A stretch of DNA of 9,354 nucleotides from Gemmatimonadota bacterium (GCA_024640185.1 JAHEFN010000075.1:1-9354); one strand, 5' to 3'; numbered from the stretch's first letter, positions 1 to 7,948 are shown. Numbers and translations are program-made. The notes: generated by a model not told the origin, from the letters alone.

Positions 1-190
1 TCTCGCTCTCGAAGATGCCGTAGCCGGCCTCGGCCATCCAGCCGGTCTTGGCATTCCCCGCGTCGGCATCCCCGTAGTCACTCGACGGCATCGTGGCACC
101 CGCGCCCACGAAGAACTGGGCCGAGGCCGAGGTAGTGCCCAGCACGACTGCCAGGGCCAGGGTGGAAGCTCCAATCAGAAAACGGCGCAT
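1..190 (-). CDS. Small outer-membrane beta-barrel-like protein, N-terminal part (paralog of the next gene)
   Basis: Only the first 63 codons lie in the window; the gene continues past base 1. The protein begins MRRFLIGASTLALAVVLG and has a classic Sec signal peptide with a likely cut after SASA, giving a mature start at QFF. Residues 25 onward (QFFVGAGATMP, then KTGWMAEAGYG) match the protein at 440-976 closely (QFFVSASATMP, KTGWMAGIGAR), so the two are tandem paralogs. The ATG is set by a GGAGG ribosome binding site a few bases upstream, as in the paralog. Alternating small/aromatic residues after the signal fit the first strands of a small outer-membrane barrel. Function is unknown; a structural or porin-like role is inference. 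Secretion is well supported, the barrel call less so because the C-terminus is missing. Confidence 0.8.
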   Translation of the reverse strand, partial: MRRFLIGASTLALAVVLGTTSASAQFFVGAGATMPSSDYGDADAGNAKTGWMAEAGYGIFESE

Positions 191-301
191 GATACCTCCG
201 AAGTGGATAATGGGACGGACCGCGAGACCCTTCCCGGGGCGGTGACGACCGACCAGGCCGGCACCAGGAGAATCTGCCTGCGATCCTCCGCAAGCTCATG
301 C

Positions 302-330
302 AATATCGAAGATTAGGGTGGAAATGCCAG
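302..330 (-). promoter_or_regulatory. Candidate promoter of the partial barrel gene
   Basis: On the minus strand CTGGCA (325-330) and GATATT (302-307) are 17 bases apart, each matching four of six bases of the -35 and -10 consensus. The match alone is weak. What strengthens it is that a near-identical block, TGGCATTTCC followed by an ATATTG element, lies upstream of the paralog at 1125-1155. The predicted transcript would start near 295 and have a leader of about 105 bases. Confidence 0.5.
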
Positions 331-371
331 AGGGGTGGCGGTCGAACTGATTTACCGGTGAAGGAGCGACA

Positions 372-415
372 CGCCAACACGCCTCACCCCAGCGAGGGGG
401 TGAGGCGTGTTGGCG
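372..415 (-). terminator. Perfect 19-bp hairpin, likely terminator of the 440-976 gene
   Basis: Bases 372-390 and 397-415 are perfect reverse complements (19 bp) around the six-base loop AGCGAG. The hairpin begins 25 bases past the stop codon of the minus-strand gene at 440-976 and sits before the promoter of the next minus-strand gene, the expected place for a terminator separating the two paralogs. There is no clear U-run after the stem on the minus strand, so it may act as a 3'-end stabiliser or a Rho-assisted terminator. Confidence 0.7.
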
Positions 416-439
416 AACAGCACGATCGATCGGCGCGGC

Positions 440-976
440 TCAGAAGGTCCAGCCACCCCCAAGCGCGATGAAGGTGGTTTCATCGAAGCCATAGCGGTAC
501 GTCGCCAGGACCCATGGTCCACCGCTTTCATCTCCGAAGCTCAAGCCGATCCCACCGCCGGCAAACCCCTGTCCGAAGTTCTCGGAATCGCCCGTCGCCG
601 GCTTGTACTGGTGGTTCAGGTAGCCACCGCCAGCGACCACAAACGGCGTCACCGAGGCGTCGGGGTTGTTGCCGAGGGTATAGGCCAAGAAGCCACCGCC
701 GGACATGAGGTTGGTCTTGTCGCCTTCGGCCTCATGATTGTTGGAGCCGTACTCACCGACCAGCCAGAGGGCGAGATTGCCGTCGGCGTTGGCCCATGCC
801 CTGGCGCCAATGCCAGCCATCCATCCGGTCTTGGCACCATCACCATCGCCGAAGTCCTTGTAGCTGTCCGTTGGCATCGTGGCCGAGGCGGAGACGAAGA
901 ACTGGGCGCCTGCCTGTGGCGCGATGAGGAGAAGGCCGAGACCGAGGGATGCTGCTCCGAGGAAGAGACGTCGCAT
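440..976 (-). CDS. Small secreted outer-membrane beta-barrel protein
   Basis: A 178-residue protein. Residues 1-24 are a signal peptide (MRR, a long Leu/Gly/Ala core, cut after AGA), and the mature protein starts QFFVSASATMP. The rest is Gly-rich with amphipathic, alternating stretches (LALWLVGEYGS, GGGFLAYTLG, TPFVVAGGGYLNH, GQGFAGGGIGLSFG, PWVLATYRYGF) and ends in ALGGGWTF. A terminal aromatic residue is typical of barrels inserted by the BAM complex, and the length fits an eight-stranded barrel of the OmpA-TM or OmpW-like size class. The start at 976 is chosen because GGAGGTACC lies directly upstream and the signal peptide begins there; an in-frame upstream ATG at 1075 would add 33 residues that bury the signal. 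It is a tandem paralog of the gene at 1-190, read the same way but with its own promoter-like site and a hairpin between. No enzymatic motif is seen; the role is unknown. Confidence 0.85.
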   Translation of the reverse strand: MRRLFLGAASLGLGLLLIAPQAGAQFFVSASATMPTDSYKDFGDGDGAKTGWMAGIGARAWANADGNLALWLVGEYGSNNHEAEGDKTNLMSGGGFLAYTLGNNPDASVTPFVVAGGGYLNHQYKPATGDSENFGQGFAGGGIGLSFGDESGGPWVLATYRYGFDETTFIALGGGWTF

Positions 977-1212
977 GGTACCTCCGGGTGGAGTCAAGGA
1001 TGGCCGCGAGCCCATCCCAAGGCAGTGACGCCGCGGCGCGTCGTCACCAGGAGGACCCATCATCGGACCCTCCAATCCTCACCACACCCCGTGGGGGGCT
1101 GGCCGAAAACCCTACAATTCCTACCAATATTCAAAAATTTTCCCGGAAATGCCATAGCGGGCCGATGGTCGCCGATTCCGGGGCTATTCTTCGGCATTCG
1201 CCAGGGGCATCG
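977..1212. other. Divergent intergenic region between barrel gene and thiC operon
   Basis: No gene is seen here. It holds the leader of the minus-strand barrel gene, its promoter-like element, and the expected promoter of the plus-strand thiC riboswitch. Bases 1105-1150 are clearly richer in A+T than the surroundings, as usual for a promoter region. For the plus strand the best -10-like match is TATTCT (1185-1190), about 25 bases before the aptamer, but I see no good -35 partner 17 bases upstream. A short GACGC/GCGTC hairpin (1027-1042) lies in the barrel-gene leader and looks incidental. Confidence 0.6.
1126..1155 (-). promoter_or_regulatory. Candidate promoter of the 440-976 barrel gene
   Basis: On the minus strand ATGGCA (1150-1155) and AATATT (1126-1131) are 18 bases apart, with an A/T-rich spacer. 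The block shares TGGCATTTCC and the ATATTG element with the region at 301-330 upstream of the paralog, suggesting a promoter copied with the gene. The predicted start is near 1119, leaving a leader of about 140 bases. Confidence 0.5.
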
Positions 1213-1287
1213 CGTTCCACCTCGGGGACGTGGTTGAGAGGCACCCTTCGAACCTGACCCGGTTCAGACCGGCGGAGGGAGGCGAAC
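1213..1287 (+). promoter_or_regulatory. TPP riboswitch (THI element) upstream of thiC
   Basis: The aptamer is recognised from its conserved blocks in order: GGGG (1223-1226) opening P2, the pyrimidine-sensor core TTGAGA (1234-1239, a one-base variant of CUGAGA), ACCCTTCGAACCTGA (1243-1257), a P5 arm with CCGG/CCGG around TTCAGA (1258-1271), then GGCGGAGGGA (1271-1280). The flanks TTC..CC (1215-1221) and GG.GAA (1281-1286) can close P1. P3 is essentially absent, since only three bases separate TTGAGA from ACCC; such short forms are known. The position directly before thiC is the classic one. Only 17 bases separate the aptamer from the start codon and there is no terminator between them, so control is probably at translation: TPP would hide the ribosome binding site at 1292-1297. 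Confidence 0.93.
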
Positions 1288-1291
1288 CGCC

Positions 1292-1297
1292 AAGGAG
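1292..1297 (+). promoter_or_regulatory. Ribosome binding site of thiC
   Basis: AAGGAG lies seven bases before the ATG at 1305 and decides the start: an in-frame GTG at 1230 lies inside the riboswitch and is not used. It abuts a small GGCG-AAC-CGCC hairpin (1281-1291) that uses bases also needed for aptamer P1. Confidence 0.85.
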
Positions 1298-1304
1298 ACC
1301 CTCG

Positions 1305-2983
<1,679 letters not shown>

Positions 2984-2987
<4 letters not shown>

Positions 2988-4732
2988 CCCGCCGCGCCCT
3001 GCTGCTGCTGACACTGGCCACGGTGCCGATCGCGGTCCAAGGCCAGGGTGATGCCACCGTCCCTGACCTGGTCGCGATGCTCAATCAGCCGACCTCCGAA
3101 CTCGCCCCGGTCCTCGAGCGGTGGACCAGTGATCGCGCCGCCCTTGGCCGGCGCTACTCGGTGGACTATTCGCCCGCGGCCCGGAATCGGTTCCGGCAGT
3201 TCCAGCAGGGCTGGCTGACGGCGGTGCGGCAGTTGCCGTTCGCCGACCTCTCCCGGGACGGCCAGGTCGATGCGATCCTGCTGCGCAATCGACTCAACTA
3301 CGAGGTCGGCCTGCTCGACCGCGAGTCTCGACTGGTCGCCGAGATGGCACCGCTGCTGCCGTTCGCCGACACCCTCTTCGTGATGCTCGAGGAGCGCCGC
3401 GAGCTCATCCGCCCCGAACCGGAGGTGGCCGCCCGTCGGATCGCCGGGATGACCGCCGCGCTGGCCTCGGCACGATCGGCCATCAGCGCCGACCTCAAGA
3501 CCGAGCGGGCTCCGTCGCGGATCATTGCCTACCGGGCCGCCGATGCGGTGCAGTCCCTCGCTCGGGACTTCAGCGCATGGCAGCGGTTCTACCTCGGCTA
3601 CGACCCGATGATCACCTGGCGGATCGCCGAACCGGCCAAGGCGTTTGCCGCCGCCCTCGACAGCTGGCGGCGCTTCCTGAGGGAGCAGGTGGTCGGTGCC
3701 AAGGAGGGTGAGGACGAGCCGATCGTTGGCGATCCAATCGGCCGGGACGGGCTACTGGCCGACCTGGCAAACGAGATGGTCGCCTATACCCCCGAGGAAT
3801 TGCTTGGGGTGGCCGAACGCGAGTTCGCCTGGCTCGAGGGTGAGGCACGACGGGCCGCGGCCGAGATGGGCCTTGGCGACGACTGGAAGGCGGCCCTGGA
3901 ACGGACCAAGGCCGACCATCCCGCGGTTGGCGACCAGGTGCTCGCTGTCCGTGACATGGCATGGGAGGCGACCGAGTTCGTCACCGCACGCGACCTGATC
4001 ACCGTGCCACCGTTGGCGCGCGAGGTGTGGCGGATGGAGATGATGTCGGCCGAGGCGCAGAAGACCAATCCCTTCTTCCTCGGTGGCGAGGTGATCATGG
4101 TCGCCTCGCCCACCGACGGCCAGACCGAGGACGAGAAGGCGATGGCCTTGAGGGCCAACAACCGCCACTTCTCCCGTGCCACGGTCCATCACGAACTGAT
4201 CCCGGGGCACCACCTGCAGGGGTTCGTCAACAGCCGCAGCAACACCCACCGCGGTGTCTTTCGGACGCCGTTCTATCACGAGGGGTGGGCGTTGTGGTGG
4301 GAGATTCACCTCTGGGACCTGGGCTTCCCGGTGACCCCGGAGAACCGGATGGGGATGTTGTTCTGGCGGATGCACCGGGCCGCCCGGATCCTCTTCTCGC
4401 TCAACTTCCATCTCGGGACCTGGTCACCCCAGGAATGCATCGACTTCCTGGTTGACCGGGTCGGACACGAACGCGCCAGCGCCACCGCCGAGGTGCGCCG
4501 GTCGTTCAACGGCAACTACTCGCCGCTCTATCAGGCGGGCTACCTCCTCGGCGGGATGCAGCTGCGGACCCTCCATGGCGACCTGGTGACAACGGGTCGG
4601 ATGACCGAGCGGACCTTCCACGACGCGGTGCTCGCGGCCGGGCCGATGCCGATCGAGATGCTCCGGGCGCTGCTGATGCCCGAGGTGCCGTTGACGCTCG
4701 AGTACCAGCCCAGTTGGAAATTTGCCCCATGA
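2984..4732 (+). CDS. Secreted DUF885-family zinc-peptidase-like protein
   Basis: A 582-residue protein of usual length for the DUF885 family (PF05960). Residues 1-20 form a Sec signal peptide (MTRRALLLLTLATVPIAVQG), so it acts outside the cytoplasm, probably in the periplasm. The zinc-site motif HELIPGHH starts at H403 (H403, E404, H409/H410), and the family's second signature, YHEGWALWWE, places E433 as the likely further metal ligand. The N-terminal 350 residues are mostly helical with many charged residues. DUF885 members are thought to be metallopeptidases related in fold to the M32 carboxypeptidases; substrate is unknown. The start at 2984 overlaps the thiC stop (ATGA). GGAGGG at 2964-2969 is rather far from the ATG, so translational coupling to thiC is likely. 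An upstream in-frame start at 2855 would bury the signal peptide. The link with thiamine synthesis is unexplained. Confidence 0.9.
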
Positions 4733-5769
4733 CCTCGCGCGATCGGCTGCGTCAACTCCTCGCCTTCCGGGAAGAAGTGGCCACCCTGCGGCACGAGGGG
4801 GTGGTGGAGGCGGACGACGTGACGCTGGCTCGTATCGCGGTGCGCCATGACGCATTGCTCGCCGCCGCCGCTCGCGACGAACGGATCGACCTGACCAGGG
4901 AGGAGGCCCGACTCTCTGCCGGGATGCGACTGGCCACCCTGCTGGGGGCGATGGCCTTCTCGATGGCTTGGGGGATGTTCGTCTCCTCGATGTGGGACGA
5001 CCTGGGCGAGATCGCCAAGCTGCTGTTGATCTGGATCCCACCGGTCCTCCTGGTGGTCGCCACCGAGGCCGCCACGCGGCGGGAGTCAACCGGGTACGTC
5101 GCCAACATCCTCGCGACTGTGGGTGCCATTGCGCTCGCAGTCGCCACGGTCGCGACCACCCGGTTGTATGAGCTCGAACCGTCACGGTGGCAACTGCTCC
5201 TGGTCGGCGTCTATGCCGTGGCGCTGGCCTACAGGCACCGGTTGATCATGCCGCTGCTGATCGGGGCCCCGGCCATCGGGGCGTGGGGGTGGTCGCTGGC
5301 GGCGGGGCTGCGTGCGGAGCCGTGGCAACAGGTCTTTGAGGTGGCCGAGCCGGCGGTGGTGATGGGAGCGATCGCCCTGGTCATCGGCACGATCCGTCGC
5401 TCCGACCCGGTCGAATTCCGCTTCGTGCTTCGCTCGGGCGGGGTGGTCGCGATCTGCTGGGCCCTGCTGGTGCTCGGGGTGGCCGGTGAGGCGTCGTGGT
5501 TCGGTCCCGGCAACGTGGTCGAAGGGAGCTACCAGATCCTCGGGGGGCTGGCCTTCCTGACGATGGTCTGGCATGGCCTGCGGACCGACGACCCGATCCT
5601 CGCCCGCGGTGGCGGGGTGGCCCTGGTGCTCTTCCTCTTCCTGCGGATGGTCGACTGGTTCTGGGACGCGATTCCCGACTGGCTCTTCTTCCTGCTGGTC
5701 GGGGCGCTGGCCTTCGGGGCGCTGCTCCTGCTCCAACGGATCCGTCGGCGCCAACGGGTTGCCGGCTGA
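4729..5769 (+). CDS. Multi-spanning membrane protein, DUF2157-like
   Basis: A 346-residue protein with a charged, helical cytosolic head (residues 1-65) and about ten membrane helices: near 67-89, 95-113, 123-143, 153-168, 172-192, 206-222, 238-256, 268-283, 294-312 and 316-337. It ends in a positively charged tail (RIRRRQRVAG). The pair of last helices with RMVDWFWDAIPDWLFFLLVG between them resembles the end of DUF2157 membrane proteins, which also have a short soluble head followed by many helices; this family call is from memory and moderate. No catalytic or transporter motif is visible. The ATG overlaps the stop of the DUF885 gene (ATGA), and there is no Shine-Dalgarno sequence in front, so translation probably depends on coupling. 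A thiamine or precursor transport role is possible from operon position alone but not shown by the sequence. Confidence 0.8.
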   Translation: MTSRDRLRQLLAFREEVATLRHEGVVEADDVTLARIAVRHDALLAAAARDERIDLTREEARLSAGMRLATLLGAMAFSMAWGMFVSSMWDDLGEIAKLLLIWIPPVLLVVATEAATRRESTGYVANILATVGAIALAVATVATTRLYELEPSRWQLLLVGVYAVALAYRHRLIMPLLIGAPAIGAWGWSLAAGLRAEPWQQVFEVAEPAVVMGAIALVIGTIRRSDPVEFRFVLRSGGVVAICWALLVLGVAGEASWFGPGNVVEGSYQILGGLAFLTMVWHGLRTDDPILARGGGVALVLFLFLRMVDWFWDAIPDWLFFLLVGALAFGALLLLQRIRRRQRVAG

Positions 5770-5809
5770 TCCTGCCAACCTGACAAGCCCCTTTGCCACC
5801 TCGGCACAC

Positions 5810-5850
5810 GAACCCACGGCCCATGCCGTGGGTTCTGCCGTTCCCGGCAG
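5810..5850 (+). terminator. Tandem hairpins ending the thiC operon
   Basis: A perfect 11-bp stem (5810-5820 with 5825-5835, loop CCAT) is followed directly by a perfect 6-bp stem, CTGCCG-TTCC-CGGCAG (5835-5850), which shares one base with it. They lie 40 bases after the last stop codon of the operon and just before the hsp20 promoter candidate. There is no U-run, so this is a hairpin-type or Rho-assisted terminator rather than a textbook one. Confidence 0.65.
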
Positions 5851-5857
5851 ACTCTGC

Positions 5858-5873
5858 TTGGCACGGCTGATGC
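5858..5873 (+). promoter_or_regulatory. Candidate sigma-54 (-24/-12) promoter of hsp20
   Basis: TTGGCACGGCTGATGC matches the sigma-54 consensus YTGGCACG-N4-TTGC at all eight bases of the -24 block and three of four of the -12 block, with the invariant GG and GC separated by exactly ten bases. The predicted start is near 5884-5885, just ahead of the first leader hairpin. I see no enhancer site for an activator in the short upstream region. Confidence 0.5.
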
Positions 5874-5887
5874 CCCTTGGAGGGTGA

Positions 5888-5950
5888 CGGTTCGCATCAG
5901 GGCGAACCGACGCGATTCACCGTTGAATGGCCCCTCGTTGGGGCAGGGGG
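5888..5950 (+). promoter_or_regulatory. Structured 5' leader of hsp20, candidate RNA thermometer
   Basis: Three perfect hairpins follow each other. CGGTTCGC/GCGAACCG (5888-5895 with 5902-5909, 8 bp) is first, then ATTCA/TGAAT (5915-5919 with 5924-5928, 5 bp), then GCCCC/GGGGC (5930-5934 with 5940-5944, 5 bp). The ribosome binding site AGGGGG (5945-5950) is free in that fold but can pair with CCCCT (5931-5935) in an alternative fold, hiding it. Several hairpins with the last masking the Shine-Dalgarno sequence is the general plan of heat-shock thermometers such as ROSE elements, but I do not find the ROSE UUGCU motif. Confidence 0.45.
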
Positions 5951-5958
5951 ATGGCAAG

Positions 5959-6336
5959 ATGGTACGCAACACACTGACACCCTGGAACCGCAGCGACTTC
6001 GGCACGGAGCCCGCGCTTGGTCGGTTCTTTGCTCGCACGCACGATGCACCGATCTGGACCGGTGGCGCAGATGTCGAGGAGCTCGATGACCGGGCCGTGG
6101 TCCGTCTTGATGTTCCCGGCGTGAAGCCCGAACAGATTTCGATCAATGCGGAGCACCGCACCCTCACCGTCAAGGTCGAGCGTGAGGGGCACGGGGCCTT
6201 CTCCCGCCAGTACACCATCGGGCCGAAGTACGACCTGGGGGGTGTGCAGGCGAGTCTCGACCTCGGCGTCCTGACGCTGACGCTGCCCAAGGCACCCGAG
6301 GCGCAGCCCCGCCAGATTCCGGTTCAGGTCGGCTGA
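5959..6336 (+). CDS. Small heat-shock protein, Hsp20/alpha-crystallin family
   Basis: A 125-residue ATP-independent holdase chaperone that binds unfolding proteins in the cytosol and forms oligomers. The alpha-crystallin domain spans about residues 36-113, with LDVPGV (50-55) and the family signature A-x3-L-GVLTLTLPK (ending 103-111). The tail carries an I-x-I/V motif (IPV, 120-122), which in this family docks between subunits. The N-terminal arm (MVRNTLTPWNR, then FARTHD) is short. The start at 5959 follows AGGGGG with eight bases of spacing. An in-frame GTG at 5884 would add 25 residues unlike any Hsp20 arm and would run through the leader hairpins, so it is rejected. The gene stands alone, between hairpin terminators on both sides, with its own promoter candidate and structured leader, consistent with separate stress control. 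Confidence 0.95.
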   Translation: MVRNTLTPWNRSDFGTEPALGRFFARTHDAPIWTGGADVEELDDRAVVRLDVPGVKPEQISINAEHRTLTVKVEREGHGAFSRQYTIGPKYDLGGVQASLDLGVLTLTLPKAPEAQPRQIPVQVG

Positions 6337-6357
6337 GCCGCACCGAAGGGCAAGACC

Positions 6358-6389
6358 ACGAAGGCGCATCTCTTGGGGTGCGCCTTCGT
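6358..6389 (+). terminator. Terminator hairpin after hsp20
   Basis: ACGAAGGCGCA (6358-6368) and TGCGCCTTCGT (6379-6389) form a perfect 11-bp stem with a ten-base loop, 21 bases after the hsp20 stop. No U-run follows, as with the other hairpins in this window. Confidence 0.7.
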
Positions 6390-6463
6390 CGCATCACCAC
6401 GACAAGGGGACTGGCAGGACTGGAGATCTGGCGGATGGGCCCGGCACGGTGCATCCTCCGATC

Positions 6464-7678
6464 ATGCGCAGACTCTCGATGCTCGTCCTCGCGGCCCTCG
6501 TTGCCTGTGCCCCTCGGGCCTACGAGGCCCCGCAGGCGACCACCCGGCCGGCGATCATCTTGGTGTCGATCGACGGCTTCCGTCCCGACTACCTCGGCCG
6601 AGGAAACTCCCCGACCCTCGACTCGATCGCGAATGCCGGCGTCCGAGCCGAGTGGATGGAGCCGTCGTTCCCCACCAAGACCTTCCCCAACCACTACACC
6701 ATCGTCACCGGGCTGCGACCGGACCATCACGGCATCGTTGCCAACAACGTTCGCGATGCAGAGCTCGGTCGCTTCAGCATGGGCAACCGGGATGCGGTGC
6801 GCGATGCCCGATGGTGGGGTGGCGAGCCGATCTGGACGACGGTGGCCAGGGCCGGCGGCCTCGCGGCACCGATCTTCTGGCCGGGATCGGAGGCTCCGAT
6901 CGGGGGCGCGCTGCCGGCCATCTGGGAGGCGTTCGACGGCGATCTCCCGCTCGACGACCGGGTCGACAACCTGTTGGTGCTGCTCGATCGGCCTGAGGCA
7001 TCGCGGCTCAGCCTGCTCACGCTCTATACCGACGTCGTCGATCACGCCGGTCACACCTTTGGACCGACCTCTCCGGAGCTGGCTGACGCTGTCCGCGTGG
7101 CCGACGCGATGGTGGCCCGGCTGGCCGATGGTCTCCACGCACGCGGTTTGGCCGACCGGGTCAACCTGATCCTCGTCAGCGACCACGGGATGTCGTCCAC
7201 CTCGCCCGACCGATTGATTGTCCTCGATGAGTTGATCGATCTCAACGACATCGTGGTGCACGACTGGGGGCCGGTCGGCCAATACCAGCCGGTCGAAGGA
7301 AAGTCCGAGGCGGTCTACCAGGCCCTGCACGATCGTCACCCGGCATTGGCGGTCTACCGGCGGGAGGCGCTCCCGGCACGGCTGGCATTCGGGAGCCACC
7401 CTCGCGTCCCTGAGATCGTGGCCATCGCCGCTGACGGCTGGCGGATCACCACCCGCCAACAGGTCGCCGACTTTCGCCCCGGTGGTGATCACGGCTACGA
7501 CAACGCCCTGCCCTCGATGCGGGCGCTCTTCCTCGCGTCGGGGCCGGGGTTCCGTCAGGGCAGCGTGGTGCCAGCGTTCTCGAACGTCCACGTCTATCCG
7601 CTGATGGCACACTTGCTGGGACTGCGGCCAGCGCCCAACGATGGATCGCTGGACAGCGTGCGGGTGATGCTGCGGTAG
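6464..7678 (+). CDS. Lipoprotein phosphodiesterase/nucleotide pyrophosphatase (ENPP type, alkaline phosphatase superfamily)
   Basis: A 404-residue protein of the ectonucleotide pyrophosphatase/phosphodiesterase group, which hydrolyses phosphodiester or pyrophosphate bonds using two zinc ions. The N-terminus MRRLSMLVLAALVAC is a lipoprotein signal with lipobox LVAC and lipidation expected on C15, so the enzyme is membrane-anchored in the cell envelope. Catalytic residues are all visible: D37 in SIDGFRPDY, nucleophile T73 in PTKTFPNHYTIVTGL, N94 in GIVANN, D193 and H197 in VVDHAGHTFGP, D240 and H241 in SDHGMSS, and H343 in GGDHGYDN. Length and order fit bacterial NPP proteins such as the Xanthomonas enzyme. 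The ATG at 6464 gives the cleanest signal peptide; GTG 6449 and ATG 6479 are alternatives, and none has a strong Shine-Dalgarno sequence. Substrate is unknown (nucleotides or lipid head groups are usual). No promoter was recognised in 6390-6463. Confidence 0.93.
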   Translation: MRRLSMLVLAALVACAPRAYEAPQATTRPAIILVSIDGFRPDYLGRGNSPTLDSIANAGVRAEWMEPSFPTKTFPNHYTIVTGLRPDHHGIVANNVRDAELGRFSMGNRDAVRDARWWGGEPIWTTVARAGGLAAPIFWPGSEAPIGGALPAIWEAFDGDLPLDDRVDNLLVLLDRPEASRLSLLTLYTDVVDHAGHTFGPTSPELADAVRVADAMVARLADGLHARGLADRVNLILVSDHGMSSTSPDRLIVLDELIDLNDIVVHDWGPVGQYQPVEGKSEAVYQALHDRHPALAVYRREALPARLAFGSHPRVPEIVAIAADGWRITTRQQVADFRPGGDHGYDNALPSMRALFLASGPGFRQGSVVPAFSNVHVYPLMAHLLGLRPAPNDGSLDSVRVMLR

Positions 7679-7693
7679 ACGATAGACCTTGGA

Positions 7694-7714
7694 CGGAGAC
7701 CGGAGACCGGAGAC
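7694..7714 (+). repeat. Tandem heptamer CGGAGAC, three exact copies
   Basis: Three exact head-to-tail copies of CGGAGAC are followed by the degenerate unit TGGAAGAC, starting 16 bases after the stop of the lipoprotein gene. A similar GACCGGAGAT recurs at 7941-7950. Confidence 0.9.
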
Positions 7715-7765
7715 TGGAAGACGGCGGTAGCGTATTCGACGCAACTGCTCGGCGGAGAGGGGCAC

Positions 7766-7789
7766 CCTCGATGAGCGAAGGTTGGTGCC
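7766..7789 (+). repeat. Solitary copy of the CCTCGATGAGCGAAGG element
   Basis: The 16-base core CCTCGATGAGCGAAGG (7766-7781) recurs exactly at 7919-7934. Here it lies inside the inverted pair GGCACC (7761-7766) and GGTGCC (7784-7789), forming a 6-bp stem. Confidence 0.8.
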
Positions 7790-7840
7790 TCGCCGCGCGT
7801 CACTCGCCCACGCACGGAGAGACCGAGTGCGGCGAGTCCA

Positions 7841-7886
7841 ACGTTCGTGAATCGAGCCGGTGCCGCCTCGGAGCGAAGCAGCAGGG
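7841..7886 (+). repeat. Direct repeat, copy A (46 bases)
   Basis: Starts ACGTTCGTGAATCGAGCCG and ends AGCAGGG. It is nearly identical to copy B at 7894-7941, differing by a few substitutions in the middle and by the loss of two bases in the core (CCTCGGAGCGAAG). Confidence 0.9.
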
Positions 7887-7893
7887 CTTCCCG

Positions 7894-7941
7894 ACGTTCG
7901 TGAATCGAGCCGCTGCTGCCTCGATGAGCGAAGGAGCAGGG
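7894..7941 (+). repeat. Direct repeat, copy B (48 bases)
   Basis: The first 19 bases are identical to copy A, followed by CTGCTGCCTCGATGAGCGAAGGAGCAGGG in two pieces: the arm CTGCT (7913-7917), then the intact core (7919-7934) and the arm AGCAG (7935-7939). The arms can form a 5-bp stem. The two copies start 53 bases apart. Confidence 0.9.
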
Positions 7942-7948
7942 ACCGGAG

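Noticed and set aside
1027..1042. GACGC/GCGTC hairpin in the barrel-gene leader
   Set aside because: Only a 5-bp stem in GC-rich DNA; nothing links it to control.
407..1237. A 276-codon plus-strand open frame across the barrel gene
   Set aside because: It begins inside the terminator hairpin, has no ribosome binding site and runs opposite a secreted protein with clear signal peptide and paralog.
5884..5958. A 25-codon N-terminal extension of Hsp20 from GTG
   Set aside because: It overlaps three hairpins, is unlike Hsp20 arms, and a good ribosome binding site precedes the ATG at 5959.
6170..7765. A 531-codon open frame antisense to the phosphodiesterase and end of hsp20
   Set aside because: It spans two clear sense genes, a terminator hairpin and part of the repeat spacer; no signal, domain or ribosome binding site supports it.
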